Shown here piece after piece: positions 1-7,411 of a stretch of 13,226 nt of DNA (within the stretch, counting starts at the first letter, position 1; every line of letters starts with the position of its first letter). The position numbers were made by a program, and so were the translations under genes. The notes beneath the pieces were generated by a model, which saw only the letters and a list, made by a program, of their open reading frames with translations, did not search any database and was not told where the DNA came from. Origin of the DNA: Candidatus Omnitrophota bacterium (GTDB lineage Bacteria; Omnitrophota; Gorgyraeia; 2-01-FULL-45-10); contig JAPLMG010000096.1 in the NCBI GenBank assembly GCA_026387165.1, positions 1 to 13,226 on the forward strand. Reading direction: 5' to 3'.

Positions 1-275
1 ATGTCAAGAGAGTTAACATGGACAAGGCAGATCTTCTTCTCTTTGATATAACGGACCAGTTTCCATATAATGGAGAATTCCGACATAAGCCCGGCGCGCG
101 TGAAGACGATAGTTTCAACGCCGGATCTCCTTGCCTTCTCGACGAACGGCCCATCTTCGTAACAGACCAGAATGGGGCGAAGCTCGCGCTTGTTGAGATT
201 AGCGATGACCGTCAGGATGCTTATCTCCCCGCCGCCGATATGCGAAAAGGGAGAGACGTACAGGATCTTCTTCAT
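1..275 (-). CDS. Glycosyltransferase family 4, N-terminal part (runs off left edge)
   Basis: Reading the minus strand from an ATG at 275 gives 91 uninterrupted codons to the window edge, starting MKKILYVSPFSHIGGGEISI. The opening beta-strand followed by a glycine-rich GGGE loop and a long helix is the classic N-terminal acceptor-side Rossmann start of GT4 (GT-B fold) glycosyltransferases. Later segments such as ILVCYEDGPFVEKAR, a gap and then KKICLVHVNS fit the same fold, in which the HVNS/HxH strand follows. The start codon overlaps the stop of the DUF2304-like gene as ATGA (272-275), so translation is probably coupled. The donor-binding C-terminal domain lies outside the window, so the sugar donor cannot be guessed. 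A cytoplasmic sugar transferase acting on a lipid-linked glycan is the likely role. Confidence 0.85.
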   Translation of the reverse strand, partial: MKKILYVSPFSHIGGGEISILTVIANLNKRELRPILVCYEDGPFVEKARRSGVETIVFTRAGLMSEFSIIWKLVRYIKEKKICLVHVNSLD

Positions 276-637
276 GAAGATCCCTTATCCCTTCTCTCCC
301 CGGCTTCTTTGACACGCTCCTCGAGGATCGCGATCTGCTGCGCCAGTTTGCGCGCGCGTTCGGATAACTGCGATATGGCCACGGAAAAATGGAAGACTAT
401 TATGAGCAGAAATACGAATATCACCAGGAAGAGCACAGACGGCGGATAATAGATGCCGATTGCCGCGGCTATCACATCTATTAATTGTTTCCAGAACGAA
501 AATATAAGCATCAGCACACAGGTGAATATCCACAGCACCGCATACCGTATCTTAAGTTTTTCCGTCCTGACCGCGTTAAGGATATTGAAAAGCAAGACCA
601 GCGTACCGATTATCGAAACGATCTGTATCCTATACAT
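272..637 (-). CDS. DUF2304-like small membrane protein
   Basis: This 121-residue protein has three predicted membrane segments, at about residues 3-22, 31-50 and 67-88. A charged, probably coiled-coil cytoplasmic tail follows (about 86-115, rich in E, R and K). Size, topology and position directly after a DPM-like GT2 gene match the DUF2304 family, members of which are commonly found beside polyprenyl-phosphate glycosyltransferases. The biochemical role of the family is not established. By inference it may anchor or assist the neighbouring GT2, as small membrane subunits do for eukaryotic dolichol-phosphate-mannose synthase. The ATG at 637 is preceded by a good ribosome binding site (GAGAGGGGA, 4 bases or fewer from the start), and the gap to the upstream gene is 12 bases. 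Its stop overlaps the start of the next gene. Family assignment was made by eye. Confidence 0.8.
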   Translation of the reverse strand: MYRIQIVSIIGTLVLLFNILNAVRTEKLKIRYAVLWIFTCVLMLIFSFWKQLIDVIAAAIGIYYPPSVLFLVIFVFLLIIVFHFSVAISQLSERARKLAQQIAILEERVKEAGERRDKGSS

Positions 638-649
638 GATCCCCTCTCA

Positions 650-1375
650 TTATTTGTCTTCCGCCACGGAAGGATATTTTCTGATAAACGCCATTATGAT
701 CGCGAGGACCGCCTCGAACATATAATAGACCGAGATAATCGGCGTAACAAATGACTTTCCGCGCTCGCGCTCGCGCATCGAAACCGGAACCTCCGCGATA
801 TTATATCCCAGGCGGTGCAAAAGAATAATTTCCTCCGGCTCCGGATATTCATACGGATAATGTTCCCTGTACAGGCTGATCACCTTTCTATTGATCGCGT
901 GAAACCCTGACGTCGGGTCGGTGATCTTTATTTTTATAAGTGAGGATATAAGCCCTGCAAGGAGAGCGATACCCAGATGCCTTAAGAATGGCACCTTATA
1001 TCCGCCCTCTTTTATAAACCGCGAGCCGATAACGAGGTCAGCGTTTCCGGCCATAACCGGCCCGAGAACATCAAAAGCATACGCCGGATCATGCTGGCCA
1101 TCCGCGTCTAACTGAAGGAGAAAATCGTAGCCCATCTCATAAGCGAACCTGTGCCCCGCCTGACGCGCGCCCGCGATACCAAGATTGAACGGCAGGCCGA
1201 TGACGAACGCCGCATGCTCTTCGGCGATCCGGCGCGTTGCGTCTGTCGAAGCGTCGTCGATCACAAGGATGTCGAGCTCTGGAAGAGCTTTTCGCGTCTC
1301 ATCGATAATCACCCCTATATTCCTCTCTTCATTATGAGCCGGTATGGCCGCCAAAACTTTCGCTCTCCTTTCCAT
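650..1375 (-). CDS. GT2 glycosyltransferase, DPM/DPG-synthase-like (polyprenyl-phosphate sugar synthase)
   Basis: The 241-residue GT-A fold protein begins with the GT2 signature IPAHNEE (11-17). It has the nucleotide-binding DDAS (40-43), a DAD metal-binding motif in LQLDADGQHDP (D90 and D92), and TDPTSGF (152-158) followed by the PEPEE stretch (178-182). In the dolichol-phosphate-mannose/glucose synthase-like branch these features accompany transfer of a sugar from a nucleotide donor to polyprenyl phosphate. A basic MRERERGKSF segment (200-209) precedes one hydrophobic C-terminal helix (about 211-231). The ATG at 1375 has an upstream GAGGA five bases away, embedded in the last codons of the preceding gene, whose stop is only two bases upstream. 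Pairing with the downstream DUF2304-like gene supports the assignment. Whether the sugar is mannose, glucose or something else cannot be told from sequence. Confidence 0.88.
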   Translation of the reverse strand: MERRAKVLAAIPAHNEERNIGVIIDETRKALPELDILVIDDASTDATRRIAEEHAAFVIGLPFNLGIAGARQAGHRFAYEMGYDFLLQLDADGQHDPAYAFDVLGPVMAGNADLVIGSRFIKEGGYKVPFLRHLGIALLAGLISSLIKIKITDPTSGFHAINRKVISLYREHYPYEYPEPEEIILLHRLGYNIAEVPVSMRERERGKSFVTPIISVYYMFEAVLAIIMAFIRKYPSVAEDK

Positions 1376-1377
1376 AT

Positions 1378-2349
1378 CTATCCTCGCATAGCCATGAACT
1401 TAATTACGCCAAAAAACATACCCGACCCCCGGCTAAACGCCCTCAGGAATGTCACCGGGGCCAAAAGAATATACCGCGCCGACTTTGTCTTCATGCATAT
1501 TGATAGCGGCACGGGTAATTGCATAAGAGCTTCTATTGCCAGAAACGCGCAGATGAGTGCTCTTGCGGCGGCGCTAAAAACAAAGGGCGCCAGAAAGATG
1601 ATGGCGAGGGCGACGGCAGGCTGAGCGTAATCCCATAAACCGCTATAATCGTCTCCTTTTGCCATGTCTCTATGCCTGACGTAAAGCCTTACCCTCCAAA
1701 AACCGTGCCAGAACTGTGACTTCAGATACTTCAAAAGTTTTTCCGGATGATAGTGGGATACTTTGGCCTCTTTATCAAAGACGAGCGAATATCCTTTTTT
1801 CGTGATCTTATAACACAGGTCGTTATCTTCGCCGCTTGCCATTGTGTACGTTTCATCGAAACCCCCGGCTTCTTCCAGAACGTCTTTCCTGACCGAAAGA
1901 TTATAGGAACCCAGCGCTTTTACATATCGCGGCATCCTTGCATGGCGATAGATGATTTCTTTGTGGATACAGTCGGCAAAGATGCTTTGCCGGTTCGCTA
2001 TTGAATACGAGCCTCCGACCGCCCCGACATCATCACCGCTGTAATGCGCGGTTAGCTTCGCGACCCAATCTTTTGCAGGGATACAATCGGCGTCGGTAAA
2101 ACAAATGATCCGGCCATCGGCTGCTCTCCAGCCTGCGTTCCTTGCCCTGGCCGGGCCGCTATTCTCCTGCCGTAAATAACGGACTCTGTATCGCCGGATG
2201 ATATCGGCAGTGGAATCGGTAGAACCGTCATCGATGACGATCACCTCAACCTCTCCAGCCAACTCCTGATTGAGGCATGCCTCGATCGTTTTGGATACTG
2301 TATTTTCAGCGTTATATGCTGGTATGATTATGGATACTTTGTCGCGCAT
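1378..2349 (-). CDS. GT2 glycosyltransferase with C-terminal membrane segments
   Basis: This 323-residue protein opens with VSIIIPAYNAENTV and has VIDDGSTD (38-45). The donor/metal motif TDADC (85-89, D86 and D88) and NLSVRK (150-155) follow, then the acceptor-side GED motif (173-175, in ASGEDNDLCYKI). These are the standard landmarks of an inverting GT2 enzyme of the GT-A fold. The C-terminal third contains hydrophobic stretches at about 244-283 and 291-303, so the enzyme is probably held at the inner face of the membrane. A conserved HYHPEKLLKYLKSQFWHG region precedes the membrane part, as in other membrane-associated GT2 enzymes of polysaccharide clusters. The ATG at 2349 has GAGG six bases upstream. 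The gene lies 15 bases after the radical SAM gene and 2 bases before the DPM-like gene. Donor and acceptor are unknown. Confidence 0.88.
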   Translation of the reverse strand: MRDKVSIIIPAYNAENTVSKTIEACLNQELAGEVEVIVIDDGSTDSTADIIRRYRVRYLRQENSGPARARNAGWRAADGRIICFTDADCIPAKDWVAKLTAHYSGDDVGAVGGSYSIANRQSIFADCIHKEIIYRHARMPRYVKALGSYNLSVRKDVLEEAGGFDETYTMASGEDNDLCYKITKKGYSLVFDKEAKVSHYHPEKLLKYLKSQFWHGFWRVRLYVRHRDMAKGDDYSGLWDYAQPAVALAIIFLAPFVFSAAARALICAFLAIEALMQLPVPLSICMKTKSARYILLAPVTFLRAFSRGSGMFFGVIKFMAMRG

Positions 2350-2364
2350 TCACGCCTCGTATAG

Positions 2365-3756
2365 TCATCGTCTACCGAGTGCCATCTTAAAAAGGAGAGA
2401 TATGCCTTCCAAACCACTCTTCAGCCCGCGCATCGTCGCGATCTTTTTCAGTCTTTTTATAATATAGCCCGGACGCAGATAGAAGCGCCTGTATGCCTCT
2501 CTATACTTTTTTTTCATAAGTCCCGGCTCGAGCTCCTTATGCCGGAAGACTGCATTTCCCGAGCATGAAACGTACTTTTCCCAGTTATCGGACAAGAGCT
2601 CCCCTTCCTTACGTATAATCTCCCGCATCTTCGTTCCCGGATATGGTGTCGCGATCGTAAACTGCGCAAAATCAGGGTCCAGCCGAATTGCAAAATCAAC
2701 AGTCTGCTCCATCGTCTCTTCCGTCTCGCCGAGGTTACCGATCATAAAAAATGCAATCGTCTCCAAACCCGCTTCCTTAGCCAGGATAAATGTCTGTCGT
2801 ATTTCATCCAGAGTGACCCCTTTCTCTATATGGTTCAATACGCCCTGGTTACCGGATTCCACGCCGATGGAAACCTGATAGCAACCCGCTTCTTTCGCTT
2901 TCATAAAAAGTCTGCTGGAAGACGACCTCACCGCTATGCCGTTGGCAAGCCGCCATGGCAAACGCAAGCCACTCTTGATCATTTCGTCGCATATACCTAT
3001 CGCTCTCGCTTCATCTACGGCGAAGCTATCGTCCACGAAAGAGAACTCTCTTATCTTTAACGTATCAGCAAGATAGCGCAGTTCGCGCATGACGCTTTGA
3101 GGGCTCCTGGAACGGTACGTTTGGCCAAAGATGCCTTTATAGCAAAATATGCACCGGAACGGGCATCCTCTCGAAGTCATGACCGGCACGCTCAGCCTGC
3201 CCCGACCGGCTATGCTGCTATACTGCTCCAACGGAAAGAGCTCCCACGCCGGGAAGGGCAGGCGATCCATGTCCTGTATAAGCGGCCTATCCGCATTATG
3301 GAGCACTTTATCTCCATCCTTGAATGATATGCCTTTTATAGAAGCAATGTCCTTAGCTGTCCTGAAATAATCGCATAGCTCGGCAATCGTCTCCTCCCCT
3401 TCTCCTCTGACAACGATATCTACCTTACTCTGTTTTAATACGTCTTCGGGCATGATGGTGGGATGCGGCCCTCCCGCTAAAACAGGGATGTCAACTTTAG
3501 ACTTAACGCGCTCTATTATGTCGAACGAGCCCGCGGCAAGGGGCGATGTCATCGTCATTCCCAGGACGTCCGGCTTCATATCCAGTATTCTCTGTGCCGT
3601 TCTCTCCACCGAAAGCCTTGCGACGTTTGCGTCGATGACACTTACTTCGGCTCCCGCAGGCTTGTTCTTCAGAACAGCTGCCAGATAGGCCAAGCCTAAG
3701 GGCGGGCTTGTAACGGCAAAATTTTTAAACGGCGCCTGGACGAGCACAAATTTCAT
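2365..3756 (-). CDS. B12-binding domain radical SAM protein (BchE/HpnP-like class)
   Basis: The 463-residue protein has a Rossmann-like N-terminal half starting with a PPLGLAYLAAVLK helix (18-30), with GGPHPT (95-100) and VRGEGEET (116-123), typical of cobalamin-binding domains of radical SAM enzymes. The radical SAM core carries the [4Fe-4S] motif CPFRCIFC (C198, C202, C205). The classic DxHxxG cobalamin-ligand motif is not visible, as in many members of this class. The core continues through VSIGVESG (295-302), GETEET (343-348) and PYPGT (371-375), and ends with a FYLRPG segment (425-430) shared with the preceding gene's product. Members with known activity methylate unactivated carbons or catalyse ring and rearrangement reactions. 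Here the substrate is presumably a sugar or lipid of the glycan, by context only. The start overlaps the stop of the upstream gene as ATGA (3753-3756). Confidence 0.88.
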   Translation of the reverse strand: MKFVLVQAPFKNFAVTSPPLGLAYLAAVLKNKPAGAEVSVIDANVARLSVERTAQRILDMKPDVLGMTMTSPLAAGSFDIIERVKSKVDIPVLAGGPHPTIMPEDVLKQSKVDIVVRGEGEETIAELCDYFRTAKDIASIKGISFKDGDKVLHNADRPLIQDMDRLPFPAWELFPLEQYSSIAGRGRLSVPVMTSRGCPFRCIFCYKGIFGQTYRSRSPQSVMRELRYLADTLKIREFSFVDDSFAVDEARAIGICDEMIKSGLRLPWRLANGIAVRSSSSRLFMKAKEAGCYQVSIGVESGNQGVLNHIEKGVTLDEIRQTFILAKEAGLETIAFFMIGNLGETEETMEQTVDFAIRLDPDFAQFTIATPYPGTKMREIIRKEGELLSDNWEKYVSCSGNAVFRHKELEPGLMKKKYREAYRRFYLRPGYIIKRLKKIATMRGLKSGLEGISLLFKMALGRR

Positions 3757-5858
3757 TCTATCTCTTTCTCAACGGCCACGCAGAATAACAGCATCCCAAC
3801 ATATCGTCCGAGAATGGACTCCGGCGAATATCTGAAAGGCAGCACATTAATGCCGCCTGCCTCTATAACTCTGCAGCCGTTCCTCGTATGCATTGCCGTC
3901 AAGTCCCTCATAGTAACAGGTTTCTCGCGGATGCCCAGCATGAAAAAAGGCCTGATGAGCGTCCACCACGTGTAGATGTTCGGCGCAAAAGTCACTATCT
4001 TCCCATCGGGCTTCTTCATCCTGATAAAATTCAGCAATACCTTATCCTGTTCGGCCGCGCTTAAATGCTCAAATAAACCATCTGTAAATATTATATTGAA
4101 CTTTCCACGGTATCCGGTGCTCAGCTTTTCATCGGTGAGGTCCCGGTCGAGATACGCCGCGCACTTGAGCCCGGTATTCTCTCTGGTTGCTTTCAGGGAC
4201 TGTTGAGAATTGTCCAAAGAAAATACCTCACATCCTTTCGAAACAAAATATGCCGAGAAGAATCCGGAGCCGCAACCGGCGTCGAGCACAGAGATGCCCT
4301 CTTTCACATATCTGTCCAGTACTTTTATCAACCGCAGTTTCGACCAGCTGGCGCATGAGAACGGGCCGTGCCCATGCCGCTTCCAAAAATCATCCCATTT
4401 CCCGACACCGCTTTTTTTAACATGGCCGGGGCGATTCAAAAAATAACCGGAAAAACTCTTTAATCCGTATAATTTAGTTTTGACATCGGCCCACGAACGG
4501 ATCTTCCGGGCGATTTTCAACATCTGGCCGGGTCTTAAATAAAACTCCTTTAACCCCCTATCTATCATCTTATTTATTTCGTCATCGGAAAGGCCGGGCA
4601 AGCTTATTATCGTGCGCTGCTCGAGATTCTTATCAACCCATTTCGGCCAATCGTTCGTCACCAGGCACCTGTTCTCGACACACCATTTATAGAAGTCAGT
4701 ACCCGGATAGGCACATACACCGCTGAACTGCGCGGTATCTATAGGCAGGCTCTTCGCGAATTCTATTGTCCTGGCCGCCGTCTCTCTGGTCTCTCCCGGT
4801 CCGCCGAACATAAAGCATCCGTTAACACTGATTCCGGCATCCCTGCACCCGGCGGTGAACTGACGCATCCTTTCAACCGTGGTCCCTTTTCTGACAGCAT
4901 TGAGCAAGGACTGGTCGCCGAATTCATATCCTACGCAGAGCATCCTGCAGCCGGAGCTCTTCATCAGCCTGAAGACTTCTTTATCAACGAGATCGGCGCG
5001 CCCATTAGCGCTCCAGGTTATCTTAAGCCCTCTCTTCAATATCTCCTCACAGACAGCCCTTATCCGGTGCTCCTGAGCATTGCTTATCAGGGTATCATCC
5101 TCGAACATAATCTCTTTAAGAAATGGGGAGAGGGCGAGGTCGTACTCGATCTCATCAACGAACCTCTTCGGGCTCTTGGCCCTGTAGAGATTGCCATACA
5201 TCACCTGCGGGAAGAGGCAGAAACTGCACCTTCCACAGCATCCCCTGCCGCCCATCAGGGTGATGAACGGATAGAGCTTCCCCGCGTCGTGATAGTCGTA
5301 TGGGTCAATATGGTGCCAGGCAGGGAACGGCAAAGCGTCAAGATCGTCTATGAATGCCCGGTCGGGATTATGCGCTATCTTGTCGTAATTCCTGTACGAT
5401 ATTCCCTCGATAGCCGCAAAAGCTTTTCCGGACGCAATGTCTTTCAGCGTATAGTCATATTCACGCCTGGCCGCAATATCCAGTTCATTACATTTTTTCA
5501 GTGTGTCGTCCGGCTCTGCCGACACGTGAGCCCCCACCATAACTGTCAAACATTCTTCGCCGAGGGTCTCTTTTGCCAGCCGGGCGTATTCCAGGTCGGA
5601 ATATATCGAAGGGGTAGTCGCCTGTATAACGACCATATCCGGGCGAAATCCTTTAAGAAGGCCCGCGGTCTGATCCCGAGAAATGTTCTTCGCCGCTCCA
5701 TCTATAAACCTGCACTCATGGCCTTCCTTTTCCAGAACGGCGATCGCCTCGCAAAGATAATCAGGATGGCGCTGCACCCTGCCCCTCGACCTGCAGAACC
5801 ATCGGGCCGATTTACAAAAATCCTTGCCGTACGCCGGGTTCAATATAAATATTTTCAT
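3753..5858 (-). CDS. Fusion of B12-binding radical SAM enzyme and class I SAM methyltransferase
   Basis: One uninterrupted 701-residue frame holds two enzymes. Residues 1-170 resemble a cobalamin-binding domain, with an N-terminal FCKSARWFCRSRGRVQRHP block typical of a BchE-like subfamily and VMVGAHVSAEP (106-116). Residues 195-445 are a radical SAM core with the cluster motif CCGRCSFC (C207, C211, C214), GGPGETRET (352-360) and an FYLRPG end (439-444). After a linker of about 50 residues, a class I methyltransferase begins, with motif I VLDAGCGSG (524-532), an acidic DN at the end of strand 2 (549-550), and FTDGLFEHL (591-599). It could join a radical methylation or rearrangement with a second, polar methyl transfer on the same substrate. 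The ATG at 5858 overlaps the preceding stop (5855-5858). Substrate unknown; likely a cell-envelope glycan or lipid component, by context. Confidence 0.87.
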   Translation of the reverse strand: MKIFILNPAYGKDFCKSARWFCRSRGRVQRHPDYLCEAIAVLEKEGHECRFIDGAAKNISRDQTAGLLKGFRPDMVVIQATTPSIYSDLEYARLAKETLGEECLTVMVGAHVSAEPDDTLKKCNELDIAARREYDYTLKDIASGKAFAAIEGISYRNYDKIAHNPDRAFIDDLDALPFPAWHHIDPYDYHDAGKLYPFITLMGGRGCCGRCSFCLFPQVMYGNLYRAKSPKRFVDEIEYDLALSPFLKEIMFEDDTLISNAQEHRIRAVCEEILKRGLKITWSANGRADLVDKEVFRLMKSSGCRMLCVGYEFGDQSLLNAVRKGTTVERMRQFTAGCRDAGISVNGCFMFGGPGETRETAARTIEFAKSLPIDTAQFSGVCAYPGTDFYKWCVENRCLVTNDWPKWVDKNLEQRTIISLPGLSDDEINKMIDRGLKEFYLRPGQMLKIARKIRSWADVKTKLYGLKSFSGYFLNRPGHVKKSGVGKWDDFWKRHGHGPFSCASWSKLRLIKVLDRYVKEGISVLDAGCGSGFFSAYFVSKGCEVFSLDNSQQSLKATRENTGLKCAAYLDRDLTDEKLSTGYRGKFNIIFTDGLFEHLSAAEQDKVLLNFIRMKKPDGKIVTFAPNIYTWWTLIRPFFMLGIREKPVTMRDLTAMHTRNGCRVIEAGGINVLPFRYSPESILGRYVGMLLFCVAVEKEIE

Positions 5859-7411
5859 TGCCGGTCCACCGTAACTTTATATACATAATCGATGGGCTCT
5901 TCTTTCGTTTCATATACCAGCGAGAAGATGCCGGGATGCCTGCGCGCGGCCTCTTTCAGGGCCCCTGCCGTGTGTGGAAAAAAGTCAAGGTCCCCGACGA
6001 TCACATAATCGGGTTTGAGTTTCTTTATAAACTCCAGCTGCGCGTCGGGATCTTCAGAACAAAAATATCCCACAACCGTCCTGCCGGTATAGAGCTTCGT
6101 GTAGCTCGGTTTGCGGCTCAGGATGACCGACGCGCGGGGAGTATTGGCCTTGATCCAGTCATTGCATTCTATAAAACTTTTTGCCTCGGGCCGGATATTT
6201 CCCATCCTGGCATCGAGCGTTATGGCAGTTACGCCCACAACGGATATAAGAAATAGGGCCGCAAAAGAAGCGGCCGGCACATATTCACGCCATCTATGAT
6301 GTGCCGGTTCCGCGTTAGCCCGCGGGGGATCTTCGCCAGGTATCCCCGAGAAAAAGAAGAATAATAAGAATGGCAGGAGCGGCAGAAGATACCGCGCGAC
6401 ATAAACGTTGACGAGCATTGTGAGAGCAATATAGAAGATAACGTAAAGATGGTACAGCTGTATCCTGGCGTATGCGGTCTTTACGAAGCCGCGCGCCATG
6501 ATTAAAGATGCCGCGGAGCCGAGCATAAATTTTGGGATGAAGATGGTGTTGACACTGCCATCGGCGAGCCTCGGATATATCCCAAATACTATAGGCCTCA
6601 TCAGGATGTCGGGCAGATAGTTGCCTATATATACCGTCAGGTTATATCCCGCGCGGTATAGCGCGTCTGCCGGAGAAGACCCTTTATAACTGGCGGAGTA
6701 AAGCTCCTGCCGCATTATCGATTCTCTCAAAATAACGGTAAATATTTTATGGGCGCTATAGAGCGCCGGCAGCAGCATAACAATAAGCGCCGCGGCCATG
6801 ACGGCAAGCTCCCCATACTTCTTTCGCATACCAAAAAAGAGCGCGATGGCCGGTATGAAAGCGAGGCCGAAAGGCCTTAAATATACAGCGGACGCCGTCG
6901 ATACCACTAGAATAATTAAATATACGCCCTTCCCGGACTCGTCATATTTTTTTGCGTATGCCGCCGCACATAGCGAGGATGCTATGAACGGCATCTCGGT
7001 CAATATAAGGCCTGAGTATTCGACGATCCACGGATTGAGCGCGAATAACAAGACTATCGCTTTTCGGTACCGGTCGGAGATGCTTCCCTTAAGAAATAGA
7101 TTGAGCGCGATAGCCGCAAGAACCGACGATAAGATGGGGATAAATTTCATCCACAGATAACCTTCCGGCGCGATCGCTGAAAACGGCGCCAGGAGAAGCG
7201 GCATAAGAAAATTATAGAGAGTGCTTGACGTATATGCAGGTGAAAATATATAGCCGAAGAATCCTTTCTCCGCGAACGCGCGGCTGATCAATATGTAGGT
7301 CGCGTCATCGCCTGACATCGAAAGAGTGCTCGTTGTTGCCAGAATATACACCACAGCTGAGCAGATTATTATATGCCAGACTTTTAGCCTATCCAATAAA
7401 CGCTCAATCAT
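5855..7411 (-). CDS. GT-C type membrane glycosyltransferase (PMT/ArnT-like)
   Basis: The 518-residue protein has about ten or more hydrophobic segments in residues 11-395, then a soluble C-terminal domain (about 400-518). Directly after the first membrane helix comes GDDATY (34-39). An acidic pair at this place is the hallmark of GT-C enzymes of the ArnT/protein-mannosyltransferase type, where it binds the metal or acceptor. TEMPF (138-142), YLRPFG (177-182) and ARYLLPLLPFL (339-349) are also typical. Such enzymes use polyprenyl-phosphate sugars on the outer side of the membrane, which fits the DPM-like synthase encoded downstream. I place the start at ATG 7411 rather than the TTG one codon upstream. 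The gene overlaps the end of the preceding GT4 gene by 8 bases and its own stop overlaps the next start. Acceptor and sugar are unknown. Confidence 0.85.
   Translation of the reverse strand: MIERLLDRLKVWHIIICSAVVYILATTSTLSMSGDDATYILISRAFAEKGFFGYIFSPAYTSSTLYNFLMPLLLAPFSAIAPEGYLWMKFIPILSSVLAAIALNLFLKGSISDRYRKAIVLLFALNPWIVEYSGLILTEMPFIASSLCAAAYAKKYDESGKGVYLIILVVSTASAVYLRPFGLAFIPAIALFFGMRKKYGELAVMAAALIVMLLPALYSAHKIFTVILRESIMRQELYSASYKGSSPADALYRAGYNLTVYIGNYLPDILMRPIVFGIYPRLADGSVNTIFIPKFMLGSAASLIMARGFVKTAYARIQLYHLYVIFYIALTMLVNVYVARYLLPLLPFLLFFFFSGIPGEDPPRANAEPAHHRWREYVPAASFAALFLISVVGVTAITLDARMGNIRPEAKSFIECNDWIKANTPRASVILSRKPSYTKLYTGRTVVGYFCSEDPDAQLEFIKKLKPDYVIVGDLDFFPHTAGALKEAARRHPGIFSLVYETKEEPIDYVYKVTVDRQ

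Noticed and set aside
2507..2514. A8 homopolymer within the radical SAM gene as a possible slippage or phase-variation site
   Set aside because: It encodes KKK in an intact frame that continues with conserved residues (FYLRPG). There is no sign of an alternative product, and A-runs at lysine codons are common.
5067..5888. Long open frame on the plus strand (273 codons)
   Set aside because: It lies antisense to the radical SAM/methyltransferase fusion gene, has no recognisable domain, and the minus-strand frame carries clear motifs throughout. It is a shadow frame.
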